From Pseudomonas panipatensis (GTDB taxonomy: Bacteria; Pseudomonadota; Gammaproteobacteria; Pseudomonadales; Pseudomonadaceae): a stretch of 64,000 nucleotides of DNA. Shown here in pieces: positions 39,288 to 49,600 of this stretch; the stretch's first letter is position 1; every line of letters begins with the position of its first letter. The translations under genes and the position numbers were made by a program. The notes under the pieces were generated by a model. The model ran no database searches. It was given only the letters and a program-made list of their open reading frames with translations, and was not told the DNA's origin. The stretch lies in contig NZ_FNDS01000002.1 in the NCBI RefSeq assembly GCF_900099785.1, forward strand, positions 248,001 to 312,000, written 5' to 3'.

Positions 39288-40625
39288 TCAGAACCGCAAC
39301 TGCGGCCCCAGGTAGGCATTGACCTGGTCGATATCGTCCTCCCCCAGGGCACCGACCAGCGCGGCCAGGCGCAGGCGTGAGAGGAGGTAGCGCAACTTGG
39401 CCTCGAACAGATCGCGCTGGGCGTTGAATACCTGCTGCTCGGCGTCGAGGATGTCGGTGTTGGTGCTACTGCCGGCGAGGAAACTCTTCTTCGCCGATGC
39501 CAGCGCCTTTTCACTGGAACGCACAGCCACCTCCAGGGCATGGACGCGTACCTCGCCGTTCTGCACGCCGAGGAACTCCCGCGTGGTGTTGGACAAGACC
39601 GCTTCGCGGGTGGCGTTCAGGTCATCTTCCGCCTGCTCGCGACTGGCCGCGGTCTGGCGCACGTGGGCACTCACATAGCCGCCGCTGAACAGCGGCACAT
39701 TCAACTCCACGCCGATGGAGGCGTAGCGGTTGCGCTGGTCAAGAGTGGAAAGCGACTCGCTGTCGGCGGCGGTGTAGCCCGCCACCAGATCGAGCGTCGG
39801 CCAGTGCCCAGCCCTGGCCTTGGCGACCTCCTGCTCGGCCACCGACACACCGAGTCGGCGCGCGGCGATGTTCGGGCTGTCGACGCGCGCCTTCAGCAAC
39901 CACTCGGACAGGGTGGCCGGTTGCAGCCCTGGCGTCGGGAAATTCCCCTGCAAGGTGGCGATGGTATCCGGCGTTTCGCCAATCAGCTCCTGCAGCAGGC
40001 GGCGCGCCACCAGCAGATGGTCGCGGGCTTCGATCAGCTCGGCATTGGCCAGGTCACGCCGGGCGACAGCGGTGTCGATATCGGTGACGGTCCCCTCGCC
40101 CAGCTCCCGGCGGCGCGTGGTGGAAACCACCTGCAACGCGTAGGCGCGCAGTTTCGCCTCGGCCAGTTCGATGGTCTGGTGTGCCAGCAGCACGTCAAAG
40201 TAGCGCCCCGCCAACTGCACGGCGACATCCTGGGCCTTGGCGTCGAATACCGCCTCGCCCATGTCGGCCTGGTGCTTGCCCTGCCGATAGGTCGCCAGCT
40301 TCTCTTTGTTGAACAGCGGCTGGCGAACCTGCACCACGGCACTCTTGGCGTTGTAGTTGAGATCGCTGTCGTGGCTGCGGCCGTAGGCGTCCGGCTGCCG
40401 CTGCGTGCCATTGATATGGCTCTGGTAGGCGTTCAGGTTGGCCTGCGGCAGCAACCCCGCCTTGCCGAGGTTGCGGTTTTCCAGTGCGGCATCGCGCTCG
40501 TGTACTGCCGACAGATAGAGCGGCCCCTGGTACTGCAGGATGCCCCAGGCCTCGCGCAGGTCCAGCGCATGCACTGACGGAGCCAGGCTAGCGATGCACA
40601 AGGCCAGAGCGACACGGGTAGACAC
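39288..40625 (-). CDS. Type I secretion outer membrane protein (TolC/AprF family)
   Basis: A 445-residue outer-membrane channel protein. The signal peptide spans residues 1-20 (VALALCIASLAPSVHA). Two repeated TolC-type halves follow, with coiled-coil helices and TolC-type beta-barrel strands such as YNAKSAVVQVRQPLFN and ASIGVELNVPLFSGG. It starts with GTG directly after the stop of the HlyD-type gene, with AAGGAG 6 bases upstream. Third gene of the type I secretion operon; it should form the exit duct for the RTX peroxidase. Closest in type to AprF/PrtF. Confidence 0.9.
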   Translation of the reverse strand: MSTRVALALCIASLAPSVHALDLREAWGILQYQGPLYLSAVHERDAALENRNLGKAGLLPQANLNAYQSHINGTQRQPDAYGRSHDSDLNYNAKSAVVQVRQPLFNKEKLATYRQGKHQADMGEAVFDAKAQDVAVQLAGRYFDVLLAHQTIELAEAKLRAYALQVVSTTRRRELGEGTVTDIDTAVARRDLANAELIEARDHLLVARRLLQELIGETPDTIATLQGNFPTPGLQPATLSEWLLKARVDSPNIAARRLGVSVAEQEVAKARAGHWPTLDLVAGYTAADSESLSTLDQRNRYASIGVELNVPLFSGGYVSAHVRQTAASREQAEDDLNATREAVLSNTTREFLGVQNGEVRVHALEVAVRSSEKALASAKKSFLAGSSTNTDILDAEQQVFNAQRDLFEAKLRYLLSRLRLAALVGALGEDDIDQVNAYLGPQLRF

Positions 40626-41972
40626 TCACTGCTCCTTGAAGGAATGGCTCACCCGGTCGAGCAGGGGCTTGAGCAGATAGCTCAGCAGGTTCCGCTCTCC
40701 GGTCCTGATGGTGACCGAGGCAGGCATGCCGGCACGGATGCGGTTGTCACCGAGCATCACCATGCCTGCCGGGGTGACCTGGACCTGGGCCAGATAGAAC
40801 GGCTGCTTGTTCTCCTCGTTGATCATGCGATCGGCGGAGACCGTGAGCACGGTGCCGGGGATGTTGGGGGTCTGCACATGGTTGAAGGCGGGGAAAGAAA
40901 TGTTCACCAGCAAGCCCGGCTCGATGCGGTCGATGGCCTGCACCGGAACCATGGCATCGACTTGCAGCGGCTCATTGAGCGGGACGACCTCCATGAGTTT
41001 GAAGCCGGGCTGGATCACCCCACCGATGGTGGTGACGCTGAGCCCCTGGACCATGCCGTCGATGGGCGAGCGGATGACGGTATGACGAACCTGGTAGTCC
41101 AGCGCCTGCAGGCGGTCGGCCAAGGTACTGCTTTCCTTCTGCACATCGGTCAGTTGCGCCTGGACCTCCTTGCGATAGTCGTAGGCCTGCTGAAGGATGC
41201 GCAACTTGAGCTCCGCCGCCTGGCCACGGACCTGAGCCATGGCGTTCAGGTTCTCCGCCTGAGAAGCATTGAGTTCGGAGGCGTTGCGCTCCAGTTCGAG
41301 CATGCGGTTGCGTGGGATATACCCTTCCTGCGCCAACTGGCGGGCACCGTCCAGCTCGGCCTGCAGATAACGCAGCTGCGCCGCGCGGGCTCCCTGCACC
41401 TGGCGCAGGCCCTGCATCTGCCGCTCGGCGGCGACCAGCGACTCGCGCAGGATGCTGACCTCGCCATCCAGGCTGGCACGACGCGCGGCGAACAGGCGCC
41501 GTTGCAGGCTGATCGACGCCGCCAGTTGCGGTGAATCCTGGAAACGCTTCAGCAATAGCGGGTCGAAAACGATCTCATCGAGACCATCGCGTTCGGCCTC
41601 CAGGCGGTTCTCCACGGCACGCGAGACGATGTACTGGGCACTGACCACGCCCTGCTCGGAGAGCGCCTGGGTGGCGTCCAGGCGGACCAGTTCCTGGTCA
41701 CGCCGCACGTGATCGCCCTCGCGTACCAGGATGGCTTCGATACTTCCGCCGGTCAGATGCTGGATGACCTTGCGGTCGCTCGACACCTTCACCGTCGCCG
41801 CCGCCACCACCCCGGCGTCCAGCGGCGCCAGCCAAGCCCAGAGGAGGAATCCACCGAACGCCACGAGGATCAAGACAATGCCCCAGCGCGCCGGGCGCTG
41901 GGCATCGACGGCGATCAGCGCGCCAGCCTCCGGCGGCATGAGAGGCTTCTGCTGCACGTCGAGACGGGCCAT
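40626..41972 (-). CDS. Type I secretion membrane fusion protein (HlyD/AprE family)
   Basis: A 448-residue periplasmic adaptor. A single N-terminal membrane anchor (residues about 31-52, GIVLILVAFGGFLLWAWLAPL) is followed by lipoyl-like halves around a long alpha-helical coiled coil (residues about 130-290). The conserved C-terminal beta domain contains VIRSPIDGMVQGLSVTTIGGVIQPG. It links the ABC exporter to the TolC-type channel. Its ATG immediately follows the stop of the ABC gene, with GGGAG as ribosome site. Confidence 0.92.
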   Translation of the reverse strand: MARLDVQQKPLMPPEAGALIAVDAQRPARWGIVLILVAFGGFLLWAWLAPLDAGVVAAATVKVSSDRKVIQHLTGGSIEAILVREGDHVRRDQELVRLDATQALSEQGVVSAQYIVSRAVENRLEAERDGLDEIVFDPLLLKRFQDSPQLAASISLQRRLFAARRASLDGEVSILRESLVAAERQMQGLRQVQGARAAQLRYLQAELDGARQLAQEGYIPRNRMLELERNASELNASQAENLNAMAQVRGQAAELKLRILQQAYDYRKEVQAQLTDVQKESSTLADRLQALDYQVRHTVIRSPIDGMVQGLSVTTIGGVIQPGFKLMEVVPLNEPLQVDAMVPVQAIDRIEPGLLVNISFPAFNHVQTPNIPGTVLTVSADRMINEENKQPFYLAQVQVTPAGMVMLGDNRIRAGMPASVTIRTGERNLLSYLLKPLLDRVSHSFKEQ

Positions 41973-43712
41973 TCACTCCCTCCCCCTGACCGCGGCCAGC
42001 GTGGGCGACGCCACGCCGCCGAGCACATTGGCCTGGCACAGACTGGCGAAAACCTCATCGCGCGGACCGAACATCTGCATGCAGCCCTCGCGCAGCATCA
42101 ACAGTTTGTCGACGGTTTTCAGGGTGCTGGGGCGATGGGAAATCACCACCGTGGTGCGCTGGCGTCGCTTGAGGTCTTCGAGCACCTCGATCAGCGCCTT
42201 TTCACCCAGGTCATCGAGGTTGGAGTTGGGTTCGTCGAGCACTAGCAAACCGGGATCGCCATACAACGCCCGGGCCAGGCCGATGCGCTGTTTCTGCCCA
42301 CCGGAGAGCGGGCCACCCTCGGCATCCAGGCGGGTGTCGTAGCCCTGCGGGAAACGCAGGATCATCTCGTGCACGCCGGCACGCTTGGCCGCCAGCAGCA
42401 CCGCGTCGCTGTCGAGTTCTCCGAAACGGGCGATGTTCTCGGCGATGCTGCCCTCGAACAGCTCGACGTCCTGCGGCAGGTAGCCAAGCCAGGGGCCGAG
42501 TTCCTCCTTGTTCCAGGCAAACACATCGGCGCCATCCAGACGTACCTTGCCACTGTGCGCCGGCCAGATGCCCACCAGCAGACGCGCCAGCGTCGACTTG
42601 CCCGCCGCCGAGGGGCCGATGATGCCGAGGCTCTCCCCAGGTGCGAGATTGAAGTTCACCCCCTGCACGAAAGGCAGTCCGCTACCCGGTGCCCCGGCGC
42701 TGACATTCTCCACCGCCAGCAGACCTAGCGGACGCTGCAGCTTCATTGCCTGCGCTGCTTCTGGGAACTCCCGCAGCAGATCCTGCAGGCGCGCCCAGGA
42801 GCGTTGGGTGATGACCAGGTTTTTCCAGGCACCGATGAGCTGCTCGACCGGCGCCAGGGCCCGGCCACTGAGGATCGAGCAGGCGATCATCATCCCCGGC
42901 GTGATGCTGCCCTCGATGGCCAGCCAGGCGCCGGCGCCGAGAATCAGCGATTGCAGGGCGATGCGGACGAAGCGCGCCAGGCCACCGATATAGGCCGCGC
43001 GGTCGGAGGCCAGGCTCTGCATCCCGAGGATGCGCAAATGACTGGCGAACCAGCGACGGGCGATACCTGGAAACATGCCCATGGCCTGGATCACTTCGGC
43101 GTTGCGCAGGTTGTTGTTGGCGAATGTCGCCGACGCCTGGGCGGCGGCGTTGGCCTCGGCCAGGGGCTTGCGAGTGGACAGCTCGGTGAGCGCGGTCAAG
43201 GCCACCAGCACGCAGGAGCCACCAAGGGTGAGGAAACCCAGCAAGGGATGCACGAAAAAGGCGATCCCCAGGTAGACCGGTGTCCAGGGCGCATCGAAGA
43301 AAGCGAAGAGCGCATTGCCGGTGAGGAACTGGCGAACCTGGGTAAGGTCCTGCAAGGCCTGCGCCGGACTGCTGCCGGAACGCCGCAGATTACGCTGGAA
43401 GGCGGCGCTGAAGACCCGCCGGTTGAGGTCCATGTCCAGGCGATTGCCGAGACGAATGATCACCGTGCTGCGCATCACTTCGAGCAGCGAGAGCAACACA
43501 TAGAGCCCGAGCATGAGCACGGTCAGCATCAACAGCGTGGTGGTGTTGCTGCTCGCCAGGGCGCGGTCGTAGACCTGCAGCATATAGACCGCCGGGGTCA
43601 GCATCAGCAGGTTGATCACGCCACTGAAGCCGGCCAGGCAATAGAACGTGTGGCGCAGGCGAAACAGTGCTTCGGCGAGTTCGGAGCGGGGTCCTGCGTT
43701 CCTGTGCGTCAT
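41973..43712 (-). CDS. Type I secretion ABC transporter (PrtD/AprD family)
   Basis: A 579-residue half-transporter of the AprD/PrtD type that exports RTX proteins with C-terminal signals. Six membrane segments begin at about residue 25 (SGVINLLMLTPAVYMLQVYDRALAS). The ATPase has Walker A GPSAAGKSTLARLL, signature LSGGQKQRIGLARAL, and Walker B LLVLDEPNSNLDD. There is no N-terminal C39 peptidase, so it should not cleave double-glycine leaders. First gene of the operon (ABC, HlyD, TolC), divergent from the response regulator. Confidence 0.94.
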   Translation of the reverse strand: MTHRNAGPRSELAEALFRLRHTFYCLAGFSGVINLLMLTPAVYMLQVYDRALASSNTTTLLMLTVLMLGLYVLLSLLEVMRSTVIIRLGNRLDMDLNRRVFSAAFQRNLRRSGSSPAQALQDLTQVRQFLTGNALFAFFDAPWTPVYLGIAFFVHPLLGFLTLGGSCVLVALTALTELSTRKPLAEANAAAQASATFANNNLRNAEVIQAMGMFPGIARRWFASHLRILGMQSLASDRAAYIGGLARFVRIALQSLILGAGAWLAIEGSITPGMMIACSILSGRALAPVEQLIGAWKNLVITQRSWARLQDLLREFPEAAQAMKLQRPLGLLAVENVSAGAPGSGLPFVQGVNFNLAPGESLGIIGPSAAGKSTLARLLVGIWPAHSGKVRLDGADVFAWNKEELGPWLGYLPQDVELFEGSIAENIARFGELDSDAVLLAAKRAGVHEMILRFPQGYDTRLDAEGGPLSGGQKQRIGLARALYGDPGLLVLDEPNSNLDDLGEKALIEVLEDLKRRQRTTVVISHRPSTLKTVDKLLMLREGCMQMFGPRDEVFASLCQANVLGGVASPTLAAVRGRE

Positions 43713-44295
43713 GCTCGTTCACCAAGGCTGGTCCCTGGGAAGCCCTGTGCGTTGTGCCTGGCATGACGACTTCAAGTCCTTGCCCATCCCGCCGCAGCGC
43801 CACTGCCCAGTCGGTTTTCATCTTGAGACTAGGAGAGCGTGCGCGCCTGGCGAGAAGCGCGCCCCACATCTGGCCGATTATCGAACACTGCATGATTAAA
43901 GTAATCATTTATAAATCAAATGCTTACAATACTAATCGAGCGCCACGCGGATAATTCGGCATGCCTTTGACACCCTAAAATCGTGCGACCTAAGTCCAAT
44001 CACGGGCCGCCCATGGTTTTGCCGATCGCCGCCGCGAACCGCCCTGGCATACGCTTTTCCGCCGTCTCCCGCTGAATTTCCGCTATCCCGGCGGTCACGC
44101 CCGCGCCGGGGAAACCGACGAGCGAACCTGTCGTTTCATCTCAAGCTGCTATTACTCATGACAATGCGGCCTACCCCGTACGCGCTTGAGCTGTGACCGA
44201 ACAGCGCAGCCAGTCAAATATTTGTCGAACCACATCGTGCTCAATTTCGCGAATGCCAACTTCGCTCGATCCACCAGCACGAACAGGAACGCATC
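43713..44295. other. Long gene-free region between the type I secretion operon and the response regulator
   Basis: 583 bases, the longest gene-free stretch in the window, with AT-rich sections (43890-43950 and 44145-44240) unlike the flanks. It must contain the promoters of both divergent units. A perfect inverted repeat lies at 43892-43908. I found no convincing coding frame and no recognisable RNA. Confidence 0.55.
43892..43908. promoter_or_regulatory. Inverted repeat upstream of the type I secretion operon
   Basis: ATGATTA-AAG-TAATCAT is a perfect 7-base inverted repeat with a 3-base spacer, 180 bases upstream of the ABC gene. It is a candidate binding site for the adjacent NarL/LuxR-type regulator or another dimeric regulator. 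Position and symmetry are the only evidence. Confidence 0.4.
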
Positions 44296-44985
44296 ATGGA
44301 CAGCGTCATACGAATAGGTATCGTCGACGATCACCCGCTATTGCGCGAAGGCGTCGCCAACGCCTTGCGCAAACGCGCCGACTTCAAGGTACTGGAACAA
44401 GGTGCCAACGCCGACGAGGCGAAATCCATCGCCATGCGCCTGCAACCGGACGTATTGCTGATGGATGTGAACATGCCGGGAGACCCGTTCTCCGCAGTGC
44501 GTTTCATTGCCACCGAACATCCGCAAGTGAAAGTCCTGATGCTCACCGTCTCCGAATCCGAGGAGGATGCTTACTGCGCCCTGGAAGCCGGCGCCAGGGG
44601 TTATCTGCTCAAGGGCATCAGCGGTCCGGATCTGGTGACCGCCATCCGCAATGTGGCGCGTGGGGATATTCATATAACCCCGGAGTTCGAGCGCAAGTTA
44701 CTGAGTAACTTCAAACGCCGGGAAATAGAAATCAAGAAGATAGACCTGACACATCGCGAAGAGCAGGTCATTCGTGAAGTATCGAAGGGACTGACCAACA
44801 AGGAGGTGGCCGAGAAACTTGCCATCAGCGAAAAGACCGTGAAGTACTACATGACCTGTGTCATGCAGAAACTTCATGCGCGCAATCGCGTGGAGGCTGT
44901 GACGGCGCTACGCCGATATTGGGAAAGCGAGAACTTAGGCAGAATCGGCCCTTCGCCACAATTCAACCACCTCAAGGAGTTCTGA
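44296..44985 (+). CDS. NarL/LuxR-type response regulator of the secretion/peroxidase locus
   Basis: A 229-residue response regulator. The receiver has D11-D12 and phosphorylation site D57 (LLMDVNMPGDPF), with the conserved lysine in GYLLKGI. The helix-turn-helix is LTHREEQVIREVSKGLTNKEVAEKLAISEKTVKYYMTCVMQKL. A C-terminal tail of about 25 residues (WESENLGRIGPSPQF) is extra. Codon use is more AT-rich than in neighbouring housekeeping genes. It converges on the kinase gene with 63 bases between. The partner and target genes are inferred from locus structure. Confidence 0.9.
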   Translation: MDSVIRIGIVDDHPLLREGVANALRKRADFKVLEQGANADEAKSIAMRLQPDVLLMDVNMPGDPFSAVRFIATEHPQVKVLMLTVSESEEDAYCALEAGARGYLLKGISGPDLVTAIRNVARGDIHITPEFERKLLSNFKRREIEIKKIDLTHREEQVIREVSKGLTNKEVAEKLAISEKTVKYYMTCVMQKLHARNRVEAVTALRRYWESENLGRIGPSPQFNHLKEF

Positions 44986-45048
44986 TTGACGCCTCAGGCA
45001 ACGATTCAAAAAGGACAATAAGCATTAAATCCAGCCTTGCGCGAATAG

Positions 45049-46557
45049 TTACCGTCGAAATTGCGCCCGCACCCGCGTGCCGACACCAAGTTCCGACTCG
45101 ACAGTGAAAGAACCGCCAAAAGATTCCACGCGATAACGCAAGCCCGCCAGGCCGAGATGGCCTCGGCCGTCGGTTTCGATAGGCGTCGCAGCGACCTCGA
45201 AACCCTGCCCAGAGTCGCAGACCGTCAGAGACAAGAGTCTGTTGCGATAATCGGCGACGATCCGCTGGCCGGCGCCGCCGGCATGCATGAAGGCATTGTT
45301 CAGGCTCTCTTGAACGAAACGGTAGATGCAGATTTTCAATGGCAAAGGCAAATCCCCCGGCAACTCGCCCAACGCCAGTTCGACCTTGCTGCCGGTGCGC
45401 TGCTCATGACGTCCGGCCACCAGAGCCAGTTCTTCGCGCAGGCTCAGCTCGCTGATTTCCGGCAATGCCAGACCACGGGAGATATCCCGCACTTCGCGCA
45501 GCGCGTCCTGGGCCGCGCCACGAATGCTTTCGTAGATCTCGCGATCGCCGGGGAGCTTGGCGCAGGCCTCCAGTTGATCGGCCAGATCATCCAGGCGAAT
45601 CAGGATCAAAGTGAGCAACTGCGCCGGTCCATCGTGCAGGTCGGCGCCGAGGCGCCTGAGGGTAAGCTCGTTGATCTTCCAGAACTCCTGATTGGCCTTG
45701 GCGATGCGTCGTTGCAGCATGGCGTTCTTGCTGTGCAAGCGAGCCTGTTCGATGACCCGCGAGCGCAGCGCCACTTGCTGTTGCTGGATAATGGCGTCGC
45801 CGCGCCGGACGATGAAGAAGAGCAACAGCAGCATCGCCAGGGTCGCGGTTCCCACCACGCGCCAGACCTGACCACGAACCTTGGCGATTTCCTTTTCCAG
45901 GCCATCGGCGCGTTCGTAGAACTCGCCAACCGCCACTATCTTTCCGCTCTTGCCGTCGCGCAGCGGCGCATAGATCTCATACAAGGGCACATTCAGCGCG
46001 CGTTCGAAGCGGTTCTCGTCCTGCGAGAGATCCTCCAGGTCGGTCACCACATGGCCACCCAGCGCCCCGGCGATTTCATCCGTGGCGAAGGTCTGCCGCA
46101 GGATGGATTTGTCCGTGCTGTAGACCACGGTGCCATCCGGACGCCAGATCTTCATCGACTCCACATGCCGCTTGAGCGAGGAGGTATTCAGCATTTGATC
46201 GAGCGCCGCGATACTCTCCTGGGATATTTCCGAACGCTCGTTCATTTCCTGGACATAGGGTTCCAGGAACGCCTCCATATATAAGGCTCCGGCTTCCGCG
46301 GCACTTTGCAGCGCGGCACTTTTGACACGTTCGCTGACCAAATCGCCGACAAAGAACATGGTCAATCCGAGTATGAAGGTGGCGGCGATCACGAATTGGG
46401 TGGAACGGCTCCAGCCACGCACTTTATTACGTGCGAAGTTGAACAATGATTTGTCTTTCGGCTGGACCTTGGTCTGATCATCGGACTCGACCAACGTCTC
46501 AGGTGAGTCAGCGACGATAGTCTCTGCAATTGATTGGACCTTTGAATCTTTCGCCAT
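45049..46557 (-). CDS. Membrane sensor histidine kinase of the secretion/peroxidase locus
   Basis: A 502-residue kinase. A charged cytoplasmic N-terminus of about 50 residues precedes TM1 (54-74). A periplasmic sensor domain of about 155 residues follows, including SMKIWRPDGTVVYSTD as in double-Cache-like folds, then TM2 (232-250). A cytoplasmic linker leads to a HisKA_3 box, RRLGADLHDGPAQLL, with the phospho-histidine at about 308, and a GHKL ATPase with GHLGLAGLRYRVESFGG. ATG 46557 has AAGGA about 10 bases upstream; other in-frame starts lie further upstream. Divergent from the peroxidase gene. Confidence 0.9.
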   Translation of the reverse strand: MAKDSKVQSIAETIVADSPETLVESDDQTKVQPKDKSLFNFARNKVRGWSRSTQFVIAATFILGLTMFFVGDLVSERVKSAALQSAAEAGALYMEAFLEPYVQEMNERSEISQESIAALDQMLNTSSLKRHVESMKIWRPDGTVVYSTDKSILRQTFATDEIAGALGGHVVTDLEDLSQDENRFERALNVPLYEIYAPLRDGKSGKIVAVGEFYERADGLEKEIAKVRGQVWRVVGTATLAMLLLLFFIVRRGDAIIQQQQVALRSRVIEQARLHSKNAMLQRRIAKANQEFWKINELTLRRLGADLHDGPAQLLTLILIRLDDLADQLEACAKLPGDREIYESIRGAAQDALREVRDISRGLALPEISELSLREELALVAGRHEQRTGSKVELALGELPGDLPLPLKICIYRFVQESLNNAFMHAGGAGQRIVADYRNRLLSLTVCDSGQGFEVAATPIETDGRGHLGLAGLRYRVESFGGSFTVESELGVGTRVRAQFRR

Positions 46558-46576
46558 GCTCGTACGTCCTTGATGC

Positions 46577-46588
46577 TCACACATGTGA
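46577..46588. promoter_or_regulatory. Inverted repeat between the kinase and peroxidase genes
   Basis: TCACA-CA-TGTGA lies in the 73-base divergent spacer, 43 bases before the peroxidase ATG and 20 bases upstream of the kinase start. It could be an operator for either gene. The spacer is so short that at least one promoter probably overlaps coding sequence. Confidence 0.35.
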
Positions 46589-46630
46589 AGTAGGAACAAC
46601 GACCGCGAAAAAGGACACCTGGAGATTATC

Positions 46631-49600
46631 ATGTACGAATTGAAAGCCTTCACCCTCAACCAGAAAGATATTTTGTTCCTCCAGCAGCAGGTTGAATTCC
46701 CGACTATCCGGGTGATCGGCTACAACGCCAATGGCGATGCCCTCTACGGTTACAGCGGTTCGGATGGCGTGATTCACATGCTCGGCGTGATGGGCAGTTT
46801 CGACCCGCTGAGCATTCCCGTCGGCGAGTCGACCTGGTACAACGGCGCCCGCGACCCCATCGGCCTGCGTAACGTCTCCGGGGCCTTCAACAATCTCACC
46901 CAGGATGGCCAGGCCTGGGGCAGTTTCGGCCAGACCTTCATCCGCCTGAGCCACGCCGACTACGCGCACTACGTGCATCAGAACCTGAGCAATCACGCGC
47001 TGAGCGGACTGGGCGTGCCGGCTGGGGCGACTCCGCAGGCAGACAACAGCAGCCTGTACAGCGACCCGAGCGCATCGCTGGTCGACTACACGCCGCGCAT
47101 GATCAGCCAGACCGTCGTGAGCGGCGGCGTGACCTTCGCCAAGGACGCCCAGGGCCACATCCAACACACCGCCGACGGCATTGCCATCGTCAGCGATCCG
47201 GGCCTGCTCAAGGACCTCGGCGAAGCAGACACCTCAGCCCCCGGCTCCGGCCAGTACTTCATCCGTAACCAGAACACCGTCGCCGGCGACCCCTCGACCA
47301 CCGGCTGGTTCACCCTCTTCGGGCAATTCTTCGATCACGGCCTGGACTTCATCGACAAGCCCAACCAGAACGCCACCATCACCATTCCGCTGTCGCCAGA
47401 CGACCCGCTCTACGGCGCCATCGGCGCGGACGGCCAGCCGGTGTACTCGATCAAGGTGCACCGCGCCAGCGTCGCCGGCACCGACGCCCAAGGGCAGGCC
47501 CAGTACGTCAACCTGGATTCCCCCTACATCGACCAGAACCAGACCTATGGCTCGAATGACGCAGTCACCCAGTTGCTGCGCAAATGGGTGGAAGACCCGA
47601 ACAACCCCGGGCACTTCCGCGCGGGTGCCGAACTGTTCGATGGCAACACCCTGAGCGACGCGGCAGCCTGGACACTCAATGGCGAACTCACCCACCGCAC
47701 CTTGCCGACCCTGAGCGAGCTGCGTGCCCACGTCCTCGCCACCGGCCGCGACGACCTGACCTGGGACGACATCGCCGACTTCCGCGTGCGCGACGCCTCC
47801 GGCCATGTACTGGATGCCAATGGCAACAGCGCCGACGGCATCCAGGCGGTCTACACCCACGAAGCCATCCTGCTCGACATGAACCCGCACTTCGACGATG
47901 CGCATATCGACCAGGCCAAGCTGATGGCCCTGGACGGCAATATCCAGGCGATCACCTTCAACGCCCAGAATCCTTTCGGCATGACCATCACCTATCAGGA
48001 CAGCTCGGTGAAAACCCTGTTCGATCTGGTGGACTTCTCCAACTTCACGATCAAGGCCGCGCCTGGCACCGTCGAGTACAGAGTGGCCAACGAGTTGCTG
48101 CTGGAATCGGTCGGCGACCACTACATCGCCGGTGACGGCCGGGTCAACGAGAACTTCGGCCTGACCGCGATCCACCACGTCTTCCACGAAGACCACAACG
48201 TCCAGTTGATCAACCTGCAGGCGGAAATCCTCGCGCAGAATAATGCCGACATCGCGCACAAGTGGCAGGTGGGCGTCTCCGATGGCAATGGCGGCTTCTG
48301 GCATGACAACGACGGCAATTACCTGGTCGCGCAAGGCGGGGCGATTTCCTGGGACCAGGACAAACTGTTCTACGCAGCGAAACTGGCGGTCGAGATGGAA
48401 TACCAGCACGTCGCCATCGACCAGTACGCGCGGCTGATCACCCCGGACCTGCCAGAGTTCGTCACCTATGACTCGGGGATCAACGCCAACATTTCCCTGG
48501 AGTACGGTGAAGCGGCCTTCCGCTTCGGCCACTCGCAGTTGCGCGAAACCATCGACGCGCTGGAGAAAAGCGCCAGCGGCAGTTACGACCTGACCGGCGC
48601 CATCACCCATTACGCACTGGAGAAGGCCTTCCTCAACCCCGCCGGCTTCGCCAAGGTTGGGCCGACCGCCATTGCCCTGGGCATGACCCGGCAGGTCAGC
48701 AACGAGATCGACGAGTTCGTCACTCCGGCCCTGCAGCAAGGTCTGCTCGGCCAGCCACTCGACCTGGCGACCATCAACCTGGCGCGCGGCCGCGACCTCG
48801 GTCTGCCGACGCTGAACCAGGCACGCCAGCAGATCCATGATGCGCTGATCGCCGAGCGCGCCCAGCCGGGCGGCTCGCTGCACCACACCAACCTGATCGT
48901 CGATGCGCTGACGCCCTATACCAGCTGGAGCGACTTCGCCAACAACATGATCCACCCCGAGTCACTGGTGAACTTCATCGCCGCCTACTCCTTCGATGGC
49001 GATGTGGCCCACGCCCAGGCGATCATCGATGCCGACAAGACCGGCTTGGCCAAGAGCTACGTGAACGGCGGCGTCACCTACCAGGTGACTGCCGAGCAGG
49101 CGGCGCTCTTCCTCTCGGGAGGCGCCGATGCCAACGGCAACCACATCGCCGGCTACGACGGCTTCAACAACATCGACCTGTGGATCGGCGGGCTGGCCGA
49201 GAAGCACGTCTACACCGGCCAGTTGGGCACCACCTTCAACGCCATCTTCGAGGACCAGATGGAGCGGCTGATGGATGGCGACCGCTTCTACTACCTGTTC
49301 CGCCTCGACCTCGGCCTGCCGGCGATGACCAACCTCAACGAGCAGGTGGTCACCGAGCAGTTCAAGGACATCATCGAACGCACCACCGATGCCCGGCACC
49401 TGGCCGGCGACGTGTTCGCCTACGCCGACAGCCATATCGAGTTGAGCGAAAAACCCGCCGATGCCACCGCCTACAAATCCGAACACAAGTACGGCAACCT
49501 GATCGATGCCAACCACGTCGGCGTCTACTCCACCGGCGGTGGCGGCGGCATCGGTGGCAACGGCATGCTGGTGAACCTGGTCAACCCGGAAACCGGCGCG

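Noticed and set aside
39288-43712. The type I secretion operon as exporter of the double-glycine peptide at 19.1 kb
   Set aside because: The ABC protein has no C39 peptidase domain and is of the AprD/PrtD type that recognises C-terminal signals; the two loci are 20 kb apart.
44030-44070. A possible sigma-54 promoter (TGGCAT...TTTTCC) before the response regulator
   Set aside because: The GG and GC elements do not have correct -24/-12 spacing and sequence.
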